In this document: positions 1 to 4,969 of the stretch, in pieces | Layout of the letters: each line of letters starts with the position of its first letter | How positions within the stretch are numbered: the stretch's first letter is position 1 | Assembly: GCA_004525355.1 (NCBI GenBank) | Contig: SPCK01000062.1 | Location: forward strand, 1 to 8,973 | Length of the DNA: 8,973 bases | Direction: 5' to 3' | Origin: Spirochaetales bacterium | GTDB lineage: Bacteria > Spirochaetota > Spirochaetia > Treponematales > UBA12059 | Position numbers and translations under genes: made by a program | The notes under the pieces: model-generated | What the model saw: only the letters and a program-made list of their open reading frames with translations | What the model was told of the DNA's origin: nothing | The model's database searches: none

Positions 1-607
1 CACCGCTGAGCATGCGGCCGGATTCCGTCATGGTCGCACTGGCGATGAACGGAGGCGTGCGGCCGAGAGCCCGGCCGGCGTTCCGCAGGGCGGCGATGGC
101 CGCCTTTGCCTGCAGGGTATCCTGTATCGTCTCGATGAGAACGACGTCGACCCCTCCGCGGATGAGTCCCTCCATCTGAGGCAGGTACGAGGCCTTGAGC
201 TCCTGATATGCGGGTCCTCCAAGGGTGGGGGCGGATCGCCCCGGCCCGACCGATCCGGCCACCCATCGAGTTCGGCCGTCCACGGCCATGGCCGCATCGA
301 CTTCAGCTCTCGCTATGGTCGCCGCCGCTTCATTGACGCGGATGATCGACTCTACCGATTCCGGTTCTCCCGGTTCCAGGCCTGAACCCAGAACGCTGGC
401 GCCGAAGGTAGCCGTCTTGATGATATCGGCTCCCGCGGCCAGGTAGTCCCGATGCACCGTTCGCACGACTTCAGGCTCATCCAGCGGAAGACGATCGCGC
501 CGTCGATCATCCAGATCGCCCATCAGACGTTCAAGGTAGGTTCCCATGGCACCGTCGGCCACCAGGACGCGGGTGGTCAACGTATGGGCCAATGATTCGC
601 GGTTCAT
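1..607 (-). CDS. metH: Methionine synthase, N-terminal homocysteine-binding domain (partial, cut by left edge)
   Basis: This is the start of a homocysteine S-methyltransferase; 202 residues are visible and the frame is still open at base 1. Landmarks of the MetH-type Hcy-binding barrel are in order: ADGAMGTYL (17-25), GADIIKTATFGAS (59-71), AGSVGP (117-122), GGVDVVLIET followed by DTLQAKAA (151-170), and SGRMLSG (196-202). The DTLxAKAA and SGRxLSG pieces match cobalamin-dependent MetH better than betaine or S-methylmethionine enzymes. The family makes methionine from homocysteine and 5-methyltetrahydrofolate in the cytoplasm. The zinc-binding cysteines and any folate, B12 and reactivation domains would lie beyond the window, so a stand-alone Hcy domain cannot be excluded. 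The start ATG overlaps the metF stop as ATGA. An AAGGA Shine-Dalgarno sits 8 bases upstream of it, inside metF. It is the last visible gene of the methionine operon. Confidence 0.9.
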   Translation of the reverse strand, partial: MNRESLAHTLTTRVLVADGAMGTYLERLMGDLDDRRRDRLPLDEPEVVRTVHRDYLAAGADIIKTATFGASVLGSGLEPGEPESVESIIRVNEAAATIARAEVDAAMAVDGRTRWVAGSVGPGRSAPTLGGPAYQELKASYLPQMEGLIRGGVDVVLIETIQDTLQAKAAIAALRNAGRALGRTPPFIASATMTESGRMLSG

Positions 608-1578
608 AGCGGCGTTCCTTTCCCGGTCACCAAACCGAAGACCGCGGCCAGCGTGTCCACCGTATCCCGCGCCCGGCCCATGGTAAAGAAGTGTATACAT
701 GGAGCCCCCGCATCGTACAAGTCACGGCACAGCCGTGCGGCATGGCGCAAGCCAACAAGACGTCCCTCAGCGGGCGTGGGCGCGTCTTCCAGTTCGCTTG
801 CCAACTCTTGCGGCACGTTCACGAAAAAAGTCCCGGGAACGGATGATAGCGACTTTAGCGAGCACAACGGCTTGATGCCCGGGATGATGGGTATGCGGAG
901 CCCTACCCCCCTGGCCCGCTCAACAAATCGAGAATAGACACGGGCGTCGAACAGCATCTGCGTCAACGACCACTCGGCACCCGCTTCGACCTTGGCGCGA
1001 AAGGCCGCCATATCGCTGTCCGGATTCGCTGCCGCCGGATGTTTTTCCGGATAGGCGGCCACGCCTATCGAGAGGCCGGCCGGGCGGCCAGCGGTGGCTC
1101 CGCCCGAATATTCGCCCCGGTTCATGGCGCTCGCCAGTCTAACCAATTCCAGTGCCTCGGAAAACCCGCCCCGCGGAGCCTCGCTGAAAGGCGCGAAGCG
1201 TACATCGCCACGTACCACAAATACATCGTGAAATTCAGCGTAGCGGAAATCAATCAGTTCATCCTCCGCGCGGTAACTATCGTTGCCGATGCAGACTGCA
1301 TGCGGTACCACCGCGACATCCGCGGCGCTCCGAATGGCCACGCACAATCCCAAAGTACCCGGTTTGGAACGGATGGGTACACTTCGCGGCGTTCCATCGT
1401 CGTCCACCCAGACCCGGCCGGCAGGATGGTTCGTCACGCTTACGAAGGCCGGATCCCAGGGCATTACGGCATCCACGCAGGATAAAACCCTATCCGGATC
1501 GGCCCCGCGAGCTGGGGGAACGACTTCAATGGAAATGCGCTCGCGACTACAAGCCAGAGTATCAAGGACGACACTCAT
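604..1578 (-). CDS. metF: 5,10-methylenetetrahydrofolate reductase (MetF-type)
   Basis: A 324-residue protein that should reduce methylene-THF to methyl-THF with a flavin, supplying the methyl donor for the downstream methionine synthase. Family marks are SIEVVPP (16-22, in place of the usual FEFFPP), SVTNHP (47-52), VVRGD (121-125), AAYPEKHP (174-181), KVEAGAEWSLTQMLFD (196-211), IPIIPGIKPL (229-238) and CIHFFTMGRARDTV (294-307). The residues corresponding by motif to the E. coli MetF catalytic Glu, Asp and Gln appear to be Glu18, Asp125 and Gln207, all retained. The open frame extends to 1665, but the ATG at 1578 is preferred: GGAGG lies 6 bases upstream and the extra 29 residues do not resemble the family. 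The start overlaps the upstream COG2122 gene by 17 bases. No MetV-like partner is visible. The sequence is a divergent member but the function is fairly secure. Confidence 0.92.
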   Translation of the reverse strand: MSVVLDTLACSRERISIEVVPPARGADPDRVLSCVDAVMPWDPAFVSVTNHPAGRVWVDDDGTPRSVPIRSKPGTLGLCVAIRSAADVAVVPHAVCIGNDSYRAEDELIDFRYAEFHDVFVVRGDVRFAPFSEAPRGGFSEALELVRLASAMNRGEYSGGATAGRPAGLSIGVAAYPEKHPAAANPDSDMAAFRAKVEAGAEWSLTQMLFDARVYSRFVERARGVGLRIPIIPGIKPLCSLKSLSSVPGTFFVNVPQELASELEDAPTPAEGRLVGLRHAARLCRDLYDAGAPCIHFFTMGRARDTVDTLAAVFGLVTGKGTPL

Positions 1579-2374
1579 GAAACGCCTCCCTTCCGATCTC
1601 GATCGGCACCAGATCCAGGCAACCCCTGAACCCGGCCCTGTCGCCTGAACACGCGAAAACAGCAAGCGGTCCGCGCGGTGCGTCTACGGCGACCAGCGCC
1701 CGCTCGATATCGAGGGGACCTCCGATACGGTTTCCCAGGGCGGTTGCCCAGGCGTCGGCCAGGGCGGCGGTCCGAGCCACAGCGGTGCAGGCATCGGCCC
1801 TGCCCAGGCTGAGCGAAGGGCCCAGCCGTCCCGCGGAGGTGGCCACGCCCCATGTACCCGCGGGCAAGCGGATCCCCACTCTACCCGAGAAGGCATCGGA
1901 TGTCCCGACGATGGCGACCGTAAGGGGAGAGCGGACGACGAGCGAGCAGTCTCCGCCGTTCTCTATGAACGCTTCCTGGCAGCCCATCGGCCCGACCATG
2001 ACCGCGATCAACTCGTCAGCCACTGCACCCGCCACGGCGGCCATGGGGCCGACCGATGCCGACGTCGACGCATGGAGCATGGCGACCGCTACGGAAGGGG
2101 CGTCGGGATCATCGGGCAGGGCCGATAAAGAAACCGCGAAGGCCGGATGCCTTGCCAGGTAGCCTTCGAGTGCCGTCCGCGTCGCGGCCAGGCGGCTTGC
2201 CAGCAGGAAAGGCAATTCGGGTCGCCAACTCCCGATATCTACGCCGACCAGCAGATCGCTTTGCCTGTGCCTCAATTCGAACAACTTGAAGCGACCCTCC
2301 CCGACTATTTGGCGATAACATCGGCGCAACGGCTTTCTGTAGGCCGTAGGCAATCGCGTATCGAGCGCGCTCAT
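1562..2374 (-). CDS. UPF0280/COG2122 ApbE-superfamily protein, homocysteine biosynthesis accessory
   Basis: A 270-residue protein of the COG2122 (UPF0280) family, distantly related to the flavin transferase ApbE. Recognisable blocks are SASVGPMAAVAGAVAD (105-120), FIENGGDCSLVV (136-147), SGRVGIRL (163-170), GVATSAGRLGPSLSLGRADA (176-195) and AALADAWATALGNRI (203-217). The Methanosarcina acetivorans member, MA1715, has been reported to support efficient sulfide assimilation together with the COG1900 homocysteine pathway; its exact chemistry is not known to me. Here it sits directly between the COG1900 gene and metF, supporting the same role. The frame is open to 2461, but the ATG at 2374 is chosen: it overlaps the upstream stop as ATGA, has an AAAGAG-type Shine-Dalgarno, and the family N-terminus begins there. 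No signal peptide is seen, so it is probably cytoplasmic. Confidence 0.87.
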   Translation of the reverse strand: MSALDTRLPTAYRKPLRRCYRQIVGEGRFKLFELRHRQSDLLVGVDIGSWRPELPFLLASRLAATRTALEGYLARHPAFAVSLSALPDDPDAPSVAVAMLHASTSASVGPMAAVAGAVADELIAVMVGPMGCQEAFIENGGDCSLVVRSPLTVAIVGTSDAFSGRVGIRLPAGTWGVATSAGRLGPSLSLGRADACTAVARTAALADAWATALGNRIGGPLDIERALVAVDAPRGPLAVFACSGDRAGFRGCLDLVPIEIGREAFHECRP

Positions 2375-3786
2375 CGTCCGCTCTTTTTCCGCGAGAGAGC
2401 GGCCTTCAGCTGGAATGCGTTCCTGGGGCAGACCTCGACGCAAGCGCCACAAGCTGAGCAATCACTCTGGCGATATACGAGCTCCCAATCGGGAACGCCC
2501 ATCGACAGGGCGCCGTCCGTGCAATGGGCGACGCACGCTCCGCAATCGACGCACAGGCTGCGGGCGTAACCGGCGGGACCAAGGCGCTCGGGCGCGGCGG
2601 CGGCCGTTCGTCGTCCCGGTCTAATATTCCCATCCGGCTCGCGCATCACGAGCGGCCCCGGCGACGAGCGGCACGAGAGCGAGTCGATCGGCGGACGGAC
2701 GGGAAAGCTCCCCTCCAGGACGCGCCTTTTAAGCTCAAGCGCCAATCGCCTGGCTCCCGCGAGCGACGACGAGCACGAGGTCCTGGCATCCACGCCTTGG
2801 ACCGTTACGGATCCCGAGCGCAGGGCCCTGTAGTCCGTCCTCAGGACCACCGGTCGATCTACCCGCGAATAATCCCTGACCAGGACGCTTATGTCCTCGT
2901 CGCGAACCGCTAGGCGCCGGGCCATATCCGCGTCCAGCACCGGTATCGCGAATCCCACGCCGATGATCAGGGAAACTCCATAGCCAGCGACGCGGGCGGC
3001 AGCCAGGAAGCGCGGGTCGGCGGTCTTGGCGTCGGCCTTGATGGCCAAGTTGCGAGCTGCTCCCATCGGTATCCCGGCGACATCCAACTCCGCCTGCGTG
3101 TTGAACTGCGTGCCTTCTCCGACCACCATCCCGACCGACCCGGCCACGAAAGCTGCCGTCCCTATGCCGATCGTCCTGCACTCCGGATCGTTGACCAGGG
3201 GGCTCATGGCGCCGGCGGTAGCATAGGATACGGTGCTATATCCCGGCCTCAGAACGCCCAGGTACGTACGCAGGACGGCCTCGCCGCCGTTGGTAGCGGC
3301 GCCGTAATTCTGGTACACATTCCTGGGGTTATAGAAATAAAACTCATTGAAGTCATCCCTGCCGACTGACGTACGGACTTCCCTGCCCGGATAGCAGTCG
3401 GTTCCCTTACCCCTGGCGGACAGTTCCACTCGCTGCCCGCGCACCAGAGCCTCGATCACGTGCGCGCCGCCGAAGCCCGGATCGTTCGGACGCTCGGCCG
3501 TCGCCCCGAGGTACGCGTCCACCGCGGCAATTCCACCGTAGGCGGGAACACCGTCCAGGGTCAGCGTTTCCATCCGTATGGGAGGGCTGCCGTGCCCGAA
3601 ATTGATGAATACGCCGCTCGAGCACATCGGCGCGAACGTGGCTACGGTCACGATGTCGGCCCGTTGCGCCAATTCCTCGGCGTCCACTTGCGTGGCCAGT
3701 GCCTTGAACTCGTCCGCGGTGAATACAGCGGCCCTTCCTTCGCGTAGCCGTCGATTGATATCTACATACCGTTCCCGTGCGTTCAT
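2371..3786 (-). CDS. Homocysteine biosynthesis protein (COG1900/DUF39) fused to a 2x[4Fe-4S] ferredoxin domain
   Basis: A 471-residue protein. Residues about 1-365 are the HcyBio/DUF39 domain, which in methanogens (MA1821) makes homocysteine from aspartate semialdehyde and a sulfur donor derived from sulfide. Seen here are the conserved Cys55 in APMCSSG and Cys131 in GKGTDCYPGRE; these match the positions of conserved cysteines of MA1821 as I recall them. Residues 366-408 are a linker rich in Arg, Pro and Ala. Residues 409-456 carry two cluster motifs: C412-x2-C415-x2-C418-x3-C422 and C443-x2-C446-x2-C449-x3-C453-Pro. Methanosarcina places the ferredoxin on a separate protein, MA1822, with a NIL domain; neither NIL nor CBS domains are visible here. 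The frame is open to an ATG at 3894, but 3786 matches the family start and has GGGA 9 bases upstream. It is the first gene of the operon and its stop overlaps the next start. Confidence 0.92.
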   Translation of the reverse strand: MNARERYVDINRRLREGRAAVFTADEFKALATQVDAEELAQRADIVTVATFAPMCSSGVFINFGHGSPPIRMETLTLDGVPAYGGIAAVDAYLGATAERPNDPGFGGAHVIEALVRGQRVELSARGKGTDCYPGREVRTSVGRDDFNEFYFYNPRNVYQNYGAATNGGEAVLRTYLGVLRPGYSTVSYATAGAMSPLVNDPECRTIGIGTAAFVAGSVGMVVGEGTQFNTQAELDVAGIPMGAARNLAIKADAKTADPRFLAAARVAGYGVSLIIGVGFAIPVLDADMARRLAVRDEDISVLVRDYSRVDRPVVLRTDYRALRSGSVTVQGVDARTSCSSSLAGARRLALELKRRVLEGSFPVRPPIDSLSCRSSPGPLVMREPDGNIRPGRRTAAAAPERLGPAGYARSLCVDCGACVAHCTDGALSMGVPDWELVYRQSDCSACGACVEVCPRNAFQLKAALSRKKSGR

Positions 3787-3794
3787 ATGAGGTG

Positions 3795-3807
3795 GTCCCT
3801 TCGGGAC
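3795..3807 (-). promoter_or_regulatory. Hairpin burying the Shine-Dalgarno of the COG1900 gene
   Basis: GTCCC-GAA-GGGAC is a perfect 5-bp stem with a three-base loop. The GGGA in its right arm (3799-3796) is the only plausible Shine-Dalgarno for the ATG at 3786. If the stem forms in the mRNA, translation of the first operon gene would be restrained. The pairing is seen in the sequence; the regulatory role is inferred. Confidence 0.45.
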
Positions 3808-3855
3808 GGCGAGCCCGCGCGCGAATGCGGAAACTCCGATCCCGTCATGATGAGG

Positions 3856-3882
3856 ATTGTAGTAATGACTGGATTGTTCCAA
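3856..3882 (-). promoter_or_regulatory. Possible second promoter overlapping a direct repeat
   Basis: TTGGAA (3882-3877) and TACAAT (3861-3856) resemble -35 and -10 boxes, with a short 15-base spacer. ACAATCC occurs twice, at 3877-3871 and 3860-3854, repeating at a 17-base interval across the same stretch. Initiation here would bypass the leader ORF and give a roughly 60-base 5' leader. This is weaker than the promoter at 4120-4148. Confidence 0.25.
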
Positions 3883-3893
3883 CCCGAGCGTCA

Positions 3894-3973
3894 TTCGTTC
3901 CGCGTCGACGGAAACGAACCGTTCAGGGCCGCCCTACGGGCTGGCCGCGAATCTCATGGACGCCCGGGGCGTC
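3894..3973 (-). promoter_or_regulatory. Three consecutive hairpins downstream of the leader ORF
   Basis: Reading the minus strand, hairpin 1 (3973-3959) is GACGCC-CCG-GGCGTC and includes the last two bases of the leader ORF stop. Hairpin 2 (3946-3927) pairs GGCC-A-GCCC with GGGC-G-GGCC around GTA, with one mismatch. Hairpin 3 (3918-3894) pairs TTCGTTTCCG with CGGAACGAA around TCGACG, with one bulged T. CGGGC of hairpin 1 (3966-3962) can instead pair with GCCCG of hairpin 2 (3941-3937), so the two are potentially exclusive. None is followed by a T run, so these are not ordinary intrinsic terminators. GC-rich DNA makes some pairing likely by chance. Confidence 0.4.
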
Positions 3974-4079
3974 ACATCATCATGCTGGAGGGAAAAGAAG
4001 ATGAGGAGGGAGTGAGCGAGGAATAGGAGATGAGGCGCGCTACCGCGCTCGTTCGGCTCGAAGCACTTCTCGATGCCAT
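3972..4079 (-). CDS. Candidate methionine leader peptide (35 aa, ends Met-Met-Met)
   Basis: A short ORF in the 5' leader of the methionine operon. It begins MASRSASSR, has 14 Ser among 35 residues, and ends with three consecutive ATG codons directly before TGA. An AAGGAG Shine-Dalgarno (4091-4086) lies exactly 6 bases before the ATG, as good as any ribosome site in the window. A promoter lies about 35 bases further upstream. It resembles no protein family I recognise and has no clear membrane segment. Its position ahead of homocysteine and methionine genes, the terminal Met codons and the hairpin starting at its stop suggest a regulatory peptide whose ribosome stalls when charged tRNA-Met is scarce. 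The reading frame and signals are seen; the function is inferred. The Ser richness may simply follow from the pyrimidine-rich DNA. Confidence 0.5.
   Translation of the reverse strand: MASRSASSRTSAVARLISYSSLTPSSSSFPSSMMM
3986..4035 (-). promoter_or_regulatory. C-rich, G-poor tract, possible Rho utilization site
   Basis: On the minus strand this 50-base stretch contains 25 C, 19 T, 5 A and a single G. Such a C-over-G bubble with many YC steps is what Rho-loading sites typically look like. It lies inside the leader ORF, just before the terminal Met codons, so translating or stalled ribosomes would cover it. Base composition is seen; Rho binding is inferred. Confidence 0.4.
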
Positions 4080-4119
4080 TGGACGCTCCTTGCGGGTAAG
4101 ACTATCCGCGACTCCGTTC

Positions 4120-4148
4120 AGTATATTCCATGACACATCGGCATTCAA
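4120..4148 (-). promoter_or_regulatory. Probable sigma70-type promoter of the methionine operon
   Basis: TTGAAT (4148-4143) and TATACT (4125-4120) match the -35 and -10 consensus at 4 and 5 of 6 positions, with an ideal 17-base spacer. A start near 4113 would give a transcript whose first ORF is the leader peptide and a leader of about 325 bases before the COG1900 gene. A perfect 8-base palindrome, TCACGTGA (4153-4160), lies just upstream of the -35 box and could be a regulator half-site pair. Confidence 0.55.
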
Positions 4149-4192
4149 GCCCTCACGTGATGAGCATATACGACGACACGATGGTTCCAGCG

Positions 4193-4969
4193 TCATTCCC
4201 GTGCCAACCCGATGCTTCCGTCGGGCCGGATCATCAGGGAAACCACGGCGAATTCTTCTGCGGGGAAACGGTCGCTGGATGCTGTCGCGATCTGTGCTCC
4301 GAGCAGACGGGCGACAAGCGCAATCCGGCCGTCGACGGAAACCAGCGGTCCCCGCTCGAACGGCAGCGGATGCGCCTGGTCGCCTGCCAGAATGGCGGAC
4401 AAACGGTAGTACCGCTCTCCGACCAGGAAGGCCAAGGGTCCCCTAAAGCGCAGCGTCTGAACGGACAAACCCAAGTCGCCAGGCGGCAGGCGCACGTTCT
4501 GCACGATGGGAAGGGTATTTCGATCCGGGAGCGAGAGTCCGCAGAGCATGTAATCGGTTTCCACCGAGTAGACACTCAGTTTCGCGACGGTCCTGCCTTC
4601 CACCCATGGATGCCATGCCGTAACCTCGGTCGCTGCTCCTATCCAGGCAAGCGCTGCCAGGACCACAAGCGGGACTCCCGCCGCCCGCGGAAAGATGGCT
4701 ACGGCCAGGCCCGCCAATCCGCCTCCGGCGAGGTACCACGTCAATGCTTCCCAATCCGATCGCCCGCGCGCCAACAACACGATTCCCCACGAAGCGCAGG
4801 CAACCGCAACGCTCAGGCTCAGAAAAACGAGTGAAAGGCCGGAACGTCCGTCCTGCCTGTTTCGTCGCATGAAGCGGCGGATCGACAGGACGAGAGCGAC
4901 CACGAAAAAGAAGGAAGCTCCGACCCCAAGCACGGCAAGCGCGCCGAGAGAGCCGGGGTCAGAACCCAT
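4193..4969 (-). CDS. Uncharacterised membrane protein, four N-terminal helices plus soluble tail
   Basis: A 258-residue protein I do not recognise. Hydrophobic segments lie at about residues 8-30, 45-67, 75-94 and 96-118, separated by a strongly basic loop (RRFMRRNRQDGR, 31-42), which by the positive-inside rule would face the cytoplasm. Residues 120-258 are soluble, of mixed beta-like character, with no cysteine cluster or obvious catalytic motif. The start overlaps the end of the M32 carboxypeptidase gene by 11 bases, so the two are probably cotranscribed and translationally coupled; the Shine-Dalgarno (GGGTG, close to the ATG) is weak, which fits coupling. No strong intrinsic terminator is seen after its stop before the next promoter at 4148. 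A functional link to the peptidase is only suggested by the overlap. Confidence 0.75.
   Translation of the reverse strand: MGSDPGSLGALAVLGVGASFFFVVALVLSIRRFMRRNRQDGRSGLSLVFLSLSVAVACASWGIVLLARGRSDWEALTWYLAGGGLAGLAVAIFPRAAGVPLVVLAALAWIGAATEVTAWHPWVEGRTVAKLSVYSVETDYMLCGLSLPDRNTLPIVQNVRLPPGDLGLSVQTLRFRGPLAFLVGERYYRLSAILAGDQAHPLPFERGPLVSVDGRIALVARLLGAQIATASSDRFPAEEFAVVSLMIRPDGSIGLARE

Noticed and set aside
3787..3894. An N-terminal extension of the COG1900 protein starting at the ATG at 3894
   Set aside because: The frame is open, but the added 36 residues do not fit the family start, there is no good ribosome site, and hairpin 3 abuts that ATG.
3927..3946. Hairpin 2 as an intrinsic terminator
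   Set aside because: The stem is strong but is followed by CTGAACGG rather than a T run.
3787..4026. Plus-strand ORF of 79 codons in the leader region
   Set aside because: It begins directly against the COG1900 start with no ribosome site. Its Glu/Gly-rich end is only the complement of the C-rich leader tract.
3787..4112. A SAM or SAH riboswitch in the operon leader
   Set aside because: I looked for the conserved SAM-I core, the SAM-II/IV patterns and the SAH motif by eye and found none. The leader is better explained by the short ORF and hairpins, though a covariance-model search would be decisive.
4030..4446. Plus-strand ORF of 138 codons
   Set aside because: It has no spacer to a ribosome site, crosses the operon promoter and runs antisense into the membrane-protein gene. 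Its composition looks like a shadow frame.
4130..4834. Plus-strand ORF of 234 codons
   Set aside because: It lies wholly opposite the membrane-protein gene, whose hydrophobic helices and overlap with the peptidase gene make the minus strand the coding one.
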